From contig CM060469.1 of the NCBI GenBank assembly GCA_030544235.1, positions 9,558,017 through 9,622,016 of the forward strand: 64,000 bases of DNA. Reading direction: 5' to 3'. The notes under the pieces are model-generated. The model made no database searches. It saw only the letters and a list, made by a program, of their open reading frames with translations, and had not been told where the DNA came from. This document shows positions 36,400 to 49,200 of this stretch, in pieces. The translations under genes and the position numbers were made by a program. Source of the DNA: Lepturacanthus savala (lineage: Eukaryota; Chordata; Actinopteri; Scombriformes; Trichiuridae). Every line of letters starts with the position of its first letter. The first letter of the stretch is position 1.

Positions 36400-37560
36400 T
36401 GTTAAGCCCTAGCCAATTAGCGCTCTCTAGGTTGCTAGGTCGCCATGGTCAATTGAGGAATACATCAATAGGACTTGAAAAGGTTTCTCTGCGATCAGAC
36501 CTTCTGACATATTAAGTAGAATAATGGGGAAGAAGGGAATTTGGTGGGTGGGTGGGGGATTGCAGAGACTGAAGCAAGGCTTCCAACCTGCAATTACCTG
36601 AGAATAATAGTCTAGAAAATTCTTTGCATCAGTGAAATAGACTATCCTCTTCTTTCCCTGTATAGTAACATATAAAGTACATATGGCATTGAGGTAGCGA
36701 TAGACTCCTTCCAGCTCTGTAATCTCTGCTTTGTGTAATAGAGGTAATTTTATATAACGCACAACTTATTCCATCGCTTTGTTTGCGTGTCTCACGCTAA
36801 CATACATAAAGCTACCCGTACGTATTTGCATGTGCACGTGGGCGTGGATGCTGTTAACGCAGTCGACCTCCAAGCTCCTCCTGACACAATACACATGTGG
36901 ATGTGGAAGTAAAACTGTAGCAGCTGCAGCCGCCAAAAACTTTCCAGACAGAAATGATGATGCCAGCACCAATTACAGTGCCCAGCCAGACTCATATATC
37001 CTTACAAAGAGAGGTGCCCCCCAATAAACTGAAAGAAGCAACAGGCACAATAGCCAGTGATTACCAAGCATAGCCTATTAGTGCGCCATATATGGCTATT
37101 GAAAAGAGAAAAGAATGGCTTCACCTCCACTTGCATTTCATGTGGTCCACCATCAAAAGCTTTGTTGACAGCTCATTCATACCCTCAATTTAGAGAGAAA
37201 ATCTATCAGCAGCATCCTTCAGCATCAGAGTGCATATTGTGGAATGCATTTCTCTTTTTTAATACTCTTAAACTCCTTTCTGATGGAGTTGTTGCGCTCA
37301 ATTCCAAATGTCAGGTGCATATTGGCTCTGATGCTTCCTTCGAGTGTAGGGATGATAGCACATATACATACAGCTGCCAGGTATGTGAAGGAGTTGGAAA
37401 TGGAGGCTCTCCAAGGTCTCCATTGAGACACACTGATAGCCATCATCATCATCACAGGGTATCATCAGGAAGGGGATTGAGAAGTAATTTTCGAACGTGT
37501 TTAAATGACCACAGGAAATGAAATGTTAGATCCCATTATCAGCCGCCGCTGGTGTAAAAA
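36400..37560. promoter_or_regulatory. candidate conserved non-coding block 3' of nkx2.4
   Basis: The stretch at about 36,770-37,560 is of balanced composition, non-repetitive and open in several frames on both strands, but without splice-joined exons or a protein family. It lies within 3 kb of the nkx2.4 stop codon. A 3' enhancer is possible; an unannotated exon is less likely. Confidence 0.3.
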
Positions 37561-37678
37561 AGGTTTTGGAGGACAGAAGCAAAGAGGAGCCGACACTGAT
37601 GCTGAGTGATGACCTTAAACACTTTGGAGTTTGTTTGCACAAATCATTCATCTTTTAGAGATTGATCAGAATGAGACT

Positions 37679-37683
37679 TGTGT

Positions 37684-37756
<73 letters not shown>

Positions 37757-37770
37757 TGTGTGTGAGTGTG
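37679..37770. repeat. (GT)n-(GA)n compound microsatellite
   Basis: GT array (to about 37,738), then AG units (to about 37,756), then short GT runs. Confidence 0.95.
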
Positions 37771-38795
37771 AATAAGAAAAAAAAAGTGTGACAATGCTCC
37801 TCAGTGTGATATTTAAAATAACAAAATAACAATAAATAGAAATATTGCAACATTTTCCATATTTACATTAAATCTTGGACATTTCTTTGCATATGTTTGT
37901 CAAACAGTGACTGGAGCAGAAAGTGTAACAGGAAATAGGTCAAAGTTAAGGGGGATTTAATTTTGAAGCACTGGAATATTTTTTTTGGAAGAATCTGACA
38001 TGTAGGAATTAATTTAAATGAAAATTGATTATTGTCATTTTATAATCATAAACACCGTGTTAATCCTTAATATTATCCCAAATTATTCTGGCTGCCATTG
38101 CGTCTCATTATGTCACTCAAATTCAGTTTTAGCGAGGAGCTATGAATTTAAACTGAATGTCAGGAAAAAATATATATATTTATGAGGTAAAATGTAGAAA
38201 TTACGCATATTTATGATCTGTATTTAATCAAAAACGGATTTTAGAAGGCTTCAGTATAAACTGTAAATTTAGAAAAAATAAAAATAAGTGGCACACATAC
38301 ATAGTAATAATAATAATAAATATTAACTTTTTAAAATTAGGAACATTTAGCTTTTCTTTTGTATTACAATAACTGTTTTGATATTATATAGAAGTTCGCT
38401 TTCACAATAAAATGCATCAAGTCGATTGCGGCAAATCGAAGGTCTGGGCCTATTAAAAAGGGTCGAATCGATATGTTTGAACGGTTTGTGAAACGTTAAA
38501 TGCATTAATATATTAATGCATAAATGAATGCCAATATTAAACCTGCTGGAAAAGGTGTTGGTGATTTTTTTTTAAAAAAAGGGTGATTCCTCGGCCTCAT
38601 ATAGAGTCTTGCAAAACATCCTTCAAATGAAAGGCAGCCCTCCAAAATGTCACCTGAACAATACTGGCTCCCTCATCGACCTTGCTTTCCAGCTCAATTT
38701 GGTCCCAGTCACAACACAATGAAAATGCACTTCAAAACAGATTCTTAAAAAAAAAAATAAAATACTTCTTGAGGAAATAGCTCTCACACTTCAAG
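37771..38795. other. intergenic beyond the nkx2.4 3' end
   Basis: AT-rich, including homopolymer A/T runs and an (AAT)n patch near 38,305-38,320. No gene seen. Confidence 0.35.
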
Positions 38796-38798
38796 TTA

Positions 38799-39474
38799 TT
38801 TATTGTTAACGTTCACTTGGTTTTGAAACATATACAGCAGCCATCACGCATTTGTTCCTTTTTAACTTACAAAAGAATAAAGAAAACATAAAAGTGGACG
38901 CAATAACGATTATTATACAGTTAAACGCATTCTTGTGTGTTAGCCAAATATACAAGTCCCTACTTTTATTTAATAAGTCTAAATGAATACATTAGTTTAC
39001 AATATTAATATGATAAAATACCAGGTTATCACCGCAAATAAGGAGTGGTGGCTTTAGTGTACTTCAAACCTGATCCCACCTCTTCCCCCACCCCCCCTCA
39101 GTCCAAGTGAAGCAGCATTCCTTTTTGTTTCAACAACATAGACTACGTTAAAAACATCATGAGGAAGGTCCAAAACATGGATTACAAAAGGTCCAGAAAC
39201 GACATAATTGCTTTCAAGGGCAGCCTTTTTCTGCAATGTTCAAAAATAGACTCCCCTTTTCAGAGATGTCAAGAAAATGTGCCCTGATCAGCTGGTGCGC
39301 CTCTGTGCGCCTTGTCCCTCCGACACCAAAGGGCCCTCATTTCAGCATTCACATGTATATATATAGTGTGTGTGTGTATATATATATGTTTTGCTCTTTG
39401 CATGGGCTCATCCGCAGGTTCACATATAAAAAAAAAAGAAAAAAAAGTGGAAAGTGACAGTACTGTATTAGGTC
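38799..39474 (-). terminator. nkx2.4: nkx2.4 3' UTR with candidate poly(A) signals
   Basis: Read on the minus strand after the stop codon, AATAAA signals occur at 38965-38970 and 38799-38804, giving possible 3' UTRs of about 0.5-0.7 kb. Short TATA/GT repeats occur at about 39,355-39,390. Which signal is used is unknown. Confidence 0.45.
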
Positions 39475-40169
39475 CTACCACGTTCTGCCGTAGAGGAGGT
39501 TTGAGCTGACCATGTTACTGGTGTAATCTACAGCAGACGTGTCTATCTGGGCCATGTTGAGCTGGCTGTGCAGCGAGGGGGGGCTGGGGGACATCTCCTC
39601 CAGCTCCAAAGCGTTCACCTGCTGCTGGCTCTGATGCTGGCCGAGGCTGCTGGTCGAGGACGCGAGCACGACTCCGGCTCCGTTCTGTTGCTGGCTCTGC
39701 TGCTGGCCCTGTTGTACCTGCTGCTGGTTCGGCGTCGGCGTGTTGGATCCGTTCTGGCACGGTTTACCGTCCTTCACCAGAACCGGCACGGCCACGCGCC
39801 GCGGGGACTGCGCCTGCTGCTGGCACAGGTTCCCGTCCTGCTGCTGCTGCTGCTGCTGCAGCTGCTGCGCCGCCTTGTCCTTGGCCTGCCGCTTCATCTT
39901 GTACCGGTGGTTCTGGAACCAGATCTTCACCTGGGTCGGCGTCAGGTGGATCATGCTGGCCAGGTGCTCCCTCTCCGGCGCCGACAGGTATTTCTGCTGC
40001 TTAAACCTCCTCTCCAGCTCGTAGACCTGAGCCTGCGAGAACAGGACGCGCCGTTTCCTCCTGGGCGCAGCGTGAAGGGCTGGCATGGATTTGGTGGCGT
40101 CCGCCATTCCTGTGAGACTCCCCATGCCGGTCATGTTCATACCTGTGGAAGGTCCCATGAATCTAGAAA
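39475..40169 (-). CDS. nkx2.4: nkx2.4 exon 2 (homeodomain exon)
   Basis: The acceptor is ttaag just before 40169. This choice restores the conserved junction TISRFMGP; using the nearer ctag at 40164 would break it. The exon holds the homeodomain, a CAG/CTG-encoded Gln run (about 39,838-39,865), the NK2-specific domain and the stop. Confidence 0.93.
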
Positions 40170-41105
40170 CTTAAAAATATACATACATATGCGTGCGTTC
40201 AATAAACAGAAGAGGAGAACACTGTTTCGCCTGAAATAGTCTTTATTGAAATGTGCTGAAATGATGTACGTCAATTACTGGAAATTGGCAAGCAAGCTGT
40301 TGTAATATTTAATAATTATTATTATAATAGTAATAATAATAATACTAATAATAGTAACTTGCTTTTGACTTACTCGTGCCAAAAACTCCCAAAATAAATA
40401 ATAATAATAATTAAAAAAAAACAGACTTGAAATAATGATCTCCTTTTCGGTTCAACCACAAACAGTCATTTTAAATTAAAGTTGTTGTTGTTTTTCCTAA
40501 AATATCGAACAATATTTGCATAAACTTTTTAATCTACAGTCCCTTGACTTAATTAAAATATTTTCAAAAGCGATACAGAATCAGTGCTGTGTGTTTTTTT
40601 TTCCCTCCCTCGTTCCTGAGTGTAAATAAATTATTCTTTTTTTTCCTCCCTCTTTTTATTTTCAACGAAAAAAAAAATGCGAAAGTGGGTATAAATGGAG
40701 TAAAAAAAAAAAAAAAATTAAAAAAAAGAACTTACTTGTGGAGTATCTGGGATCAGGGTTGCTGTACCACCCTGTTGCTGCCGCTGCACTATTCCGCATG
40801 CTTTCCTGGTACGACGGGAGGTCTCCCATGTTGCCAATGCTTCCATTGCAGTATCCCCCCATTGCGCTGTGGGAGAACTGTGAGACGCCGTGCGGCATGT
40901 GGTAAGTGGTGGCCACGGTGGCGTTGTGGCCCATGGAGTGCTGTTGCATGCCGGTCTGAGACACCTGAGGCTGTCGGTAGGCTCCCAGTGGAGAGGTTAG
41001 GTTCCCTGCGCCGTCCATGCCACTAAACTTCTTGTAGGTCTCCTCGATTGGACTCAAAATATCTGTCACTGAAAAAGGCGTAGTGTGCTTTGGGCTCAAC
41101 GACAT
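39475..41105 (-). CDS. nkx2.4: nkx2.4, NK-2 class homeobox transcription factor
   Basis: Two exons (41105-40736 and 40169-39475) give 354 residues. In order: TN motif near residues 8-22 (TTPFSVTDILSPIEE), homeodomain at about 160-219 with WFQNHRYKMKRQ including the NK-2 hallmark Tyr54, a Gln run at about 228-234, NK2-specific domain at about 245-261 (SPRRVAVPVLVKDGKPC), and the family end LLYGRTW. It is a nuclear DNA-binding regulator of ventral forebrain/hypothalamus and, in fish, thyroid and pharyngeal development; NK-2 factors bind CAAGTG-type sites. IEETYKKFSGMDG, NPDPRYSTISRF and ELEEMSPSPPSLH fit Nkx2.4 rather than Nkx2.1. Fish often keep two nkx2.4 copies (zebrafish nkx2.4b was called nk2.1a); I cannot say which copy this is. 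Confidence 0.93.
40170..40735 (-). other. nkx2.4: nkx2.4 intron
   Basis: 566 bases, AT-rich with an (ATT/AAT) patch near 40,310-40,350 and A runs beside the donor. Its position between the TN motif and the homeodomain is the usual one for Nkx2.1/2.4 genes. Confidence 0.85.
40736..41105 (-). CDS. nkx2.4: nkx2.4 exon 1 (coding part)
   Basis: The start codon at 41105-41103 opens MSLSPKHTTPF, the invariant beginning of the Nkx2.1/2.4 subgroup. The exon encodes 123 residues plus one base and ends at the consensus donor gtaagt (reverse of 40735-40730), phase 1. Confidence 0.93.
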
Positions 41106-41340
41106 GATTCAGAAAGCAGGTAGATTTTTTGTGTTTGAGCAGATCAACCGTGTTGTTGTATCGGCTCTCTCCTTGGTGGATGTCTACGTAAGAGAGTGCT
41201 TGTAGTGCGCCTGAGATCCTATTGATCGCCTTGGAGAAGGAGGCGAGCCCAGGGCGCTCTTAGCCCGGGTTTATTGGAGCCAGGAGCCAGGTTTACGACA
41301 AACACAGGGGGCGGAGCAAAACTCCTAAACCAGCAAACAA
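41106..41340 (-). promoter_or_regulatory. nkx2.4: nkx2.4 5' UTR and proximal promoter
   Basis: Read on the minus strand, a TATA-like AATAAA (41270-41275) lies about 165 bases before the ATG, and a GC box (GGGGCGG, plus strand 41307-41313) about 35 bases further upstream. A likely start site is near 41,240. An acaaacac element (41296-41303) resembles a forkhead site. The assignment is by motif only. Confidence 0.45.
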
Positions 41341-43060
41341 TAGTCATTGACATTTTACTGAAATAATTCATGAAAATACACTTTGCTTTATATTAAAAGG
41401 CGCGCGCGCGGACAAAACGACGCCACATATGCGCGATTCTCTCCTTTTTTCTGACAGTATATACAGGTGAGAATAGCCCATTATGTGCAGCACATCAGCT
41501 GATCCGTCCACATATGACTATTTTGCGTCAGTGGGGAATTCCTAGAAACTTTGAGAGCACTTTGAACAAACATAAGGGCCACAGAGTATCATCAAAGAGG
41601 CACAATGAAGTTGTATGACCGAGCTCATTTATGCTTCTTAAGCATCATTTTGCCCCGCCAGAGAGGGACAAGTCCACATAAGCTCAAAATGACAAAATGC
41701 TGAAAGGGAAACGGCGATAGGAGCCTGTGAGTATATCACCGCCACACATGCATGATCAGCTCAGCAAGGCGACATACAGGGTTTATTACACATTTAACTA
41801 AAAGTGACCAGGGGGCAGCTGCAGCTTTTCATAACTCAAAAAAAAAAATCACTCAGGGAGGAAAGAGGGTACATTTCTCACATAGGTTTCATTAGACTTA
41901 ATGCAATTTGGAAACAATATTGTAAAAGCCCCCCAAAATCCTCGGGTCTGGCGAACATGCATTAATGACACTTCTTGACAGTCTTGACCTGGCATTGTAA
42001 TCTCTGAGCAAACTGACTGGCGCCAGGGGAAGAATCAGGGGAAGAGAGACAGCGCAGAGGTGGCGTTGGGGGGGTCCAGAGGAGGGAAAAAAAAAGAGCT
42101 TCTACAAAATACAATAATGAAAACCAGTTAATGTAGCTTCCTATTATCTGTCTCTGCTGTGGCTCCGTGACGCATTATCAGGCCTATATGGCTCATCATT
42201 ACCGTCAAATTATAGGCTACGGATAGTCTATAGATTTCTATTACGCTGCTCATAAACGGTTATAATGATGCCGGGTGAGGAGTGGGGCTGATTTATGTTT
42301 TTCATCAATACCAATAGAACAGTTCACACACAACAAACGGAGCAGGTGTTTGCTGCTTCGTGGAGGTTATTTTATTTTTTCTCTCTCTCTCTTCTCCAGA
42401 CGCGAAATGTGTTAGAACCATTGGAGGAAGGAAACACTTGTCTGCGCGAAGCCACTAATGTAATTTAGCATGGCATGCCAGCAAGTAGCTACCTACCCTA
42501 ATTGAGCAAATGAAGATGTGACATGGTCAGCCATCAATTATATAGCGACATATCAAGAACAGCAATCTCCGGTTGGAGTTGATCGCCTGGTTGTAATAAA
42601 TCATTGTTCTTATGCATATTTCAGCAGCCGAATTTCACATTCTTTCTACTTCTCCTTCTTCTTATTTTTTCTTCCTCCCCCCCCCCTCCCTCCTGAGACG
42701 CCTGGACCCCGCAGAAGATTTATTGTTGAAGTGGTTTTATTATTTTTTTTTAAATTTTAATTTATTTTATTGTTGTTAAAAAAAACAAAACAAAACAAAT
42801 GCTACTCCGGCGCGTAAACGTGATCCAAAGTTGGAGATGTCAGAAAGACGCTGAAGAAGAAATTGAAAAAAAAAAAAAACAAACATTAATCTTCATGTGT
42901 GAATTTAATTTTCTCTCTTATTAATATAATAAAGAATTAATATTGACATCATCAGCTTTTTTTTCTTAAATTAGAGGAATAATTTCCTACCTGCACATTT
43001 TGCTGTATATGCCCAGACTTTCTGTGCGCCTTTTACACTCTTTTGCCAGCGGCAACATGG
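41341..43060. other. nkx2.4 upstream region
   Basis: No gene seen. The sequence is partly complex and non-repetitive (about 41,400-42,560), likely containing regulatory DNA, then a C/T and T-rich stretch (42,640-42,780) and A/T runs. Confidence 0.35.
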
Positions 43061-43079
43061 TGTCTTTTCAGGGAGAGAA

Positions 43080-43260
43080 GAAAAGGTAGGCCCCGGCCCA
43101 GACCTCTAACATTATGTAAATGAGGCAAACCTCTCAACCTTGTGGATTACCGAGTCAGAGAGCAGGACCTTGGTCCACAGACCCTCCACATTAGGATCCT
43201 ATAAAATCTGGAGCTGGTTGGCTGCATGCACCGCTTATGAAAAGCAATAGTCCACATTAA
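43080..43260. promoter_or_regulatory. candidate upstream element with TATA box
   Basis: Complex block about 2 kb upstream of the nkx2.4 start. It has a POU-like ATGTAAAT, a bicoid-type GGATTA, a plus-strand TATAAAA (43200-43206) and CATTAAAT-type cores. It may be an enhancer or a divergent promoter; a 50-codon plus-strand frame starts at 43,316. Confidence 0.3.
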
Positions 43261-45760
43261 ATATAGTTGTCAATCTAAGTTAACTTTTTTTTTTTTTTTT
43301 TTGCATCAAGCGAATATGATGCGGCCAAGGCTGCTGGAGGATACGCGGACGCGCCAAGGAGCTCTGGAGAAGGCCAGCTCAAGGTTTGCCAACGCTACAT
43401 CTGACGCGTTTATAAAGAAAATAAGTGTAATTTCCAAACCTTTGTGCAACTGTGGTTATGTTATTTAATAGATGCAAAATGAATATATTAATTTATATTA
43501 GCCTACACTGACCTTTGCCGCCCCGAGGAGAATACTATGCTGCAATGGGGGCAGCATGATGAAGAATAATATAGAATTTACTCCCAGATTTACGCACGGA
43601 CACGCTGTGCTTGTTTGGGTTGAAACTGTTTTTGCTTTTGTAAATACAGCTTATGCAGAAACGCTCCTCTTTGACTATAGCGTTTCTAAAACAGCCGGAT
43701 TGTCAGAAATTATTTTATTTTGAAAATATTTGGCAAGCCTGTGATAAAGGAATGACAACAGAGCGTGGCATTAATGTATATTTAAGTTTGCTGTGAGCCA
43801 GATATTCCTCACCATCACTGATCAGGTGTTGTTTTATTGTGGAAACATAAACACAGAGTCATATTTCTGCCAATATATTATAATGTTTAATATATTAGGT
43901 GTAAGCGTCCATCTATTCATTTTTTAAACGTTGTTAACCAGGACATAAGAACAATTTGTGTCGCTTATAGACATTTTGCCGATGCCATCGCCCCCCTCAG
44001 CTCAGCACAGGGCAGCAGATGGACCAAAGCGCCTGGTTACTGAAGTGCTTTCCTGCATCACTTCGTTTCTAGTTCAATACCCTGAGAGATGTGGAGAGAT
44101 GGCTGAAGGGCCGAGGTCCTGACCTGTCACCTCCACCACAAACCGGCCGAGCACAGAGTGCAAAAAACATGGGGATTTATTTCGTCTTACAGCCCTTAAA
44201 TCTCTAACTCAACTTTTCAACTCTTCCTTTCCCCCCACACACACAATACCAAAGGATTTCAACAAACACAAAGATGGTAAAGCTGTCGCCTTTCTCCTCT
44301 TCATGTTTCGCTTTGGGTCACGTCGAAGATTAATTAATAAACCTCAGTGCGCTGCCAACATAAAACTCACAACGCGTAAAGTAGATGGTAATACGTCCAG
44401 GTTAAATTTGGCAGGCCGTGCGTAATTTACGCACGAACTGGAAACATTCTTAGTCCTTTGTCTCTGTAATTCTCCTCTTGTTAGATCTCTATGGGGATTT
44501 GATATCACTACATTATTTGGATTCGTGAAGCCTTTCATTAGAAAACAAATTATTTGTTTGGGGGATGGTTCCTATAAGGAAGAGGTAGATGTAGACTCAC
44601 AAAATTGAGTGTGAAACAACTTTTAAAAAGTATTATTGCGCACCAATCATTTCTTAATCGATACATTTGTGAGTCATTATACACATTATTCACGTACAAG
44701 GTAGTGTTAACACTAAATTCGAATGGTAGCCAAATGCATTTGAGGTCTTCAAATTCCCAAATTTAAAAAAATGCTAATAGTCTGTCGTCAGAAAAAAACG
44801 ATTTTAAAAAAATTTAATTAAATGATGGTAAAATGTCTGTCGTTGTGTACTTTGTTTTCTTGGAAGTCACTGAAAGATTCATTCGGGGGTTATTACGCAC
44901 ACATTAGAACGAGCCTACTCCCGCGCCACTATAAGGACCAGCAGTCCTTGCAGCACCGCACGAGATCCGTATTCTTCACCCCGAACGCGGAATTCGAACC
45001 GCATCTGTATTGTTTTCGGCGCACTGGCTGTATTTGTGCGGATATTTGTGGAGGAAATTCCACACCTGCAGTCAGTGTAGTACCATTTAGATCAAATGCT
45101 GTCTCTCCTCTTAAATCGGAGAGCAGTGTGAGAGTAAAAAGCGGGCAGGTGCATATCTTTCAGCTGCGCTACTTGAAACGGTGCGGTTCCTCAACTAAGT
45201 AGGTTAAAGGTCCTCCCAAGTGGAGAAAGTATGTGACAGGCCTCTTGAAGACCGTATTCTTCTGCAGGAGTTTGCATTCATTCACAATTAATGTCGCTTG
45301 ATGGACGAAATGATGCTAATAGGGCGCCCAAAAAACAGAATATGGGCTTTTCTTTTTAAATGGGATGCTGACCATAATCTGGCAGCTAGTTAAAATGGAG
45401 AGCTGGGGAATTAAAAAATGCTCTAATAGGATTATAGTGTAGAAGTTTTAATTTTAGTTTTAAAGTATGTAAGCAGTTAATTTACCTGATAACTGGTGAA
45501 CTGGAAACACTATGGGCCACTGTGCTCACTATGGGATCCTGGCACAACTTCCTGCTGCATGTAGCCATATACACCTTTTCCCCTTGATGTAACTGGATTT
45601 CTGCTGTATAGTTAATAACTTGAAGCAGCCAGTCATACTTCTATATCCTTGCCTGTGTTTAGCTAAAGAAACAATGTCCTCTGAGCTTTTAAATAAAGCA
45701 GATTTGAAACAAGGCCATCGAACACCAAGAATCAAGGCCGTTGAACACCAGAGAAAAAGA
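43261..45760. other. upstream region, no gene supported
   Basis: The 44,822-45,202 plus-strand frame (126 codons) has no recognisable family or splice context. The DNA at about 44,900-45,200 is complex and might be conserved. Otherwise unique AT-rich sequence. Confidence 0.3.
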
Positions 45761-45779
45761 CGATAAGGCCAAAGGCAAA

Positions 45780-46200
45780 GGAGGGTTATTCGTATTATAG
45801 TACATTTCAATAAAAAGGTGAATAAAAATCCTTTATGTCAAATTAAAAAGGCATCAAAGCAACATGAGGAAATATAAAAAAAGACATTTAAATACAAGTA
45901 AAATACAAATAAGCTAAAATAGAAGACCGAAAATAACAGGAGACTAGAAGTTCCAGTGCAGTGTAAGATATTAATTAATAAAAGGCAGCAGAAACCAGAA
46001 AAGTTTTCAGCCCAGAGTCATAGGTCCTACAGTTTTCTGTGATTTTGTTCCAGATATGTGGAGCATAGAAACTAAAACGCTGCTTCTCCATGTGTAGTTT
46101 TGACTGAGCCGGACGACCTGAGAGGTCTGGATGGGTTATAACGTAGCAGCAGCTCACAAAAACCATTCAGTCAGTGCGTTATACACCAGCAAAACACCAA
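45780..46200. repeat. dispersed fish repeat, possibly LINE-derived
   Basis: Text such as gaaaccagaaaagttttcag, tgttccagatatgtggagca and cgctgcttctccatgtgt matches a repeat I recognise from many fish genomes. The minus strand frame FSFYAPHIWNKITENCR...GLKTFLVSAAFY is of the kind at the end of L2/CR1-like reverse transcriptases, so a LINE origin is possible. Confidence 0.5.
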
Positions 46201-49200
46201 TTATAATAAGTAGAACACAGACATATGTAGAAAAGTTGCTGTCACTGACAGAATATGGGGAAAGAAAAGTTGTTTGCTCTTTTTTTTGATAGAAATAACA
46301 CCACAGCAAACATCATACTACATTCAAGTAAGCAGCCTGCAGGATTAAGTCAAAGTTGGTGAACTGGCCTAAATGGTTTTGAACATTTAAGGTTATTTCA
46401 ATCAGCAGGTGTGAGAGTATTTAGTGAGTAAATATTAGCTGAGGTCACTAATTAGTGATTATTTACTCTTTCAGCAGTGAGGGGATGTTTGTGCCAATTT
46501 GTCTTGTTTTACAAATGGTCACACACTAATGCCAGAAGAGGTGTGTTGTATATTGTACTATACACAAACCTAAAATCATTTATCATATTAGATACAGCCA
46601 ATAATTAAACTCAGTCACTTGTATTTATAGTAATAAATTATCATAAACTGATGATTCACCTCAGGCACATAAACCACATTCTGTAATTTTGTTCCGACCA
46701 CAACTCGAATGCATGTTGGGAAGTATGTCAACAAGTTCTCAATGTTTCTTTAATGTAATATAATATAATTAGTTTTTAGAGGATAATTTGGCTAATTTGG
46801 TTTCATGTAGATTATCATCATGCAGATAGCTTCATGCTAATGCAATAAAATTAATAAACAGATACACACCATCTATGTTGTGCCAACTTGTATTAGAAAT
46901 ACATAACATAGCATAAAAATAAATAACAAATTAAAAAAAAAATACAGACAACATAATCTTTTTCAGGGTTTAAAACAGAATTAGCTTCCTGAAATTTCAG
47001 GTCAGGGTTGTGTGAGTGCTGCTGTCCTGTTTTTGAGTTTGAGTGGCAATGTTTCAGCATAGCTGCTCCTCTTTTGTAACAACAATTACAAAAAAAAAAA
47101 AAAAAAAAAAACAGCAGTAGATCAATGCAGATTACCAAATGCATGGCAGGACAAAGCAGATATAGTGTACTTGGACGGTGCTTGGTTCCAAAGGGGCCTG
47201 GTTCGACCACTTCTGTGCTGCATTAATTGTGGCAGTGGTGAGGGCAGGTAAACAAAGCTGTTAGAGAGTATGTTTCTGACTCAGCCACGGCTCACTCTGC
47301 CTTTGTCACCCAGTTACTCGTGGCAAAATGTCTCTGCCAATCTCTCCCTGTCTAGTTGCCCTTGGCAGCCAGTCATTGTGATAACATGAAATCTTTTTTT
47401 GAAGACATGAACTGATCTTTTACATTTTTTATTTAGGATTTTTTTTTTGTTTTCTAATAAAAAAGAAAAAAAAACATAGTATCCTTAATTCCTGGACACA
47501 CTGACGTTTAAACCCATGTATCTTAGAATTAAAAGATGTTTTTCCTTGACATTAATGTGCAGTTAATACTTTACAATTATGTAATAATTGTTTCAATATT
47601 TGTATAATTTCTTAACTAATTTCTAGGAGGTGAAAAGCAGAATGTACATTAGTTGTATGCAAAGGTACATGCATGCATTGCTTTAAGTGTTGCAGTAATA
47701 AAAAATATATATTTATTTTACCTTTTTAGGCTGATTATCATTTATTAGATTATTCTGTTTTATTTTTTTTTCTTCAATTGCATTGTTTTACTGTAAAGTT
47801 TTGAGTGGTTGTAGCCCAAAATGTTTCACACTATTATGTGCTGAAAGAAATAATAATAATAATCAAACGTATATGGTTTCACGGCTGAAATGCATGCAAA
47901 TAGCTGCAATCTGTATCAAGTGTTTCCTGATGTCCATTTATGCCAGGAATTCATTTATTCGGCTTGTTTTCATGTTAACAGTCAAGAGATGCATCTTCTA
48001 ATCAAAAGTTTCAAAGCGGTATGAGTGCTGCACATGGAGAAGGAAACTTTTAAATGGCTCCGCAACTCAACAATGGAAATGGAAGCAGAAGCTGCATATC
48101 AATGCAGCGTTTTTACCTGTCTGTTTGTCCCCACTTTGGGGTGCTTTTATCCGGCAGGCCACCGGAAAGTCTACCATTATTTAGATGAATCCACATAAAG
48201 ACATCACAAAACTACTTCAAAATGTGATTGTAGAATTTGTAGCACATGCTACAATATAGAATATTAAGTCAAAGCTTTTATTGTGCTGAAAAGTGTAAAA
48301 AAAAAAAAAAAAAAAGGATGAAAAAAAAATATTTTCCACTTCTTTTCTTCTCAGAAACTGCATACTGCTGTGGTGTCAGTAAAATTGATGTGGCAAAAAT
48401 ATTAGATGCAGAACTATGAAATATAATAAAAGAAATCCCCCAAAAATATCATATTATTATCGTTTTCACAAAATTACTATTTACTTGTTAATGGTATTGT
48501 ATGTAATAATGTTCATAAAATATTCTTCATAAATGCTCATATTATTTCTGCCACATCATTCCTAATGCATTTACCTTAAACAATATGAAAAAATATTAAA
48601 TAAATATTGATATGAGATATAGTGTTATAGTGTGCTTTTTCTTGCTATATTACTGGAATTTATTTTCCAAATGAGGGCCGACTATAGCATCAATCATTTT
48701 TTGTCATATTACTCTTCATTTTCTAAAAAAAACACCACCTAAAAATAATTTTAAAAAATTAATTAATAAAAAAAAAACTTATTTGGAAAATCCTTAAATA
48801 CTTATTTACCCGGGGTTATTGACCAAGCACAAAAAAGGAGTTATTATGGATGTGGACCACTTAGTTTTTTAAAGTGCTTTGCTTAAGTCTGTGCTTTAGA
48901 CTTTGACAAGCAGAGCAGAATCAATCCAGTAACGTCTATCAAATGTCTGCTTCTCAAATTCTTCAGCTTTTTTTTTTAAAAGTACTTTTATAACTTAGCA
49001 GACGGTAGTTATTCTCACATAGAGTTATAACACAACAAAACCCTGCAGATTCAAAAAGTAACATCTTAAATAAAAGGTTGATTGAATGATATTGTCCCTG
49101 TAGCTCAGTTACAACATTATCCTGCGTACAACTTTCACGATGAAGGGCGAAATGTTCAGCTGGTATATGGACAGATCACACACGGCTGTACCCTCGAATA

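Noticed and set aside
39475..41105. Labelling the homeobox gene nkx2.1
   Set aside because: Sequence outside the homeodomain and the kiz neighbour favour nkx2.4.
44822..45202. 126-codon plus-strand frame
   Set aside because: No family, start context or splice partners; may be conserved non-coding DNA.
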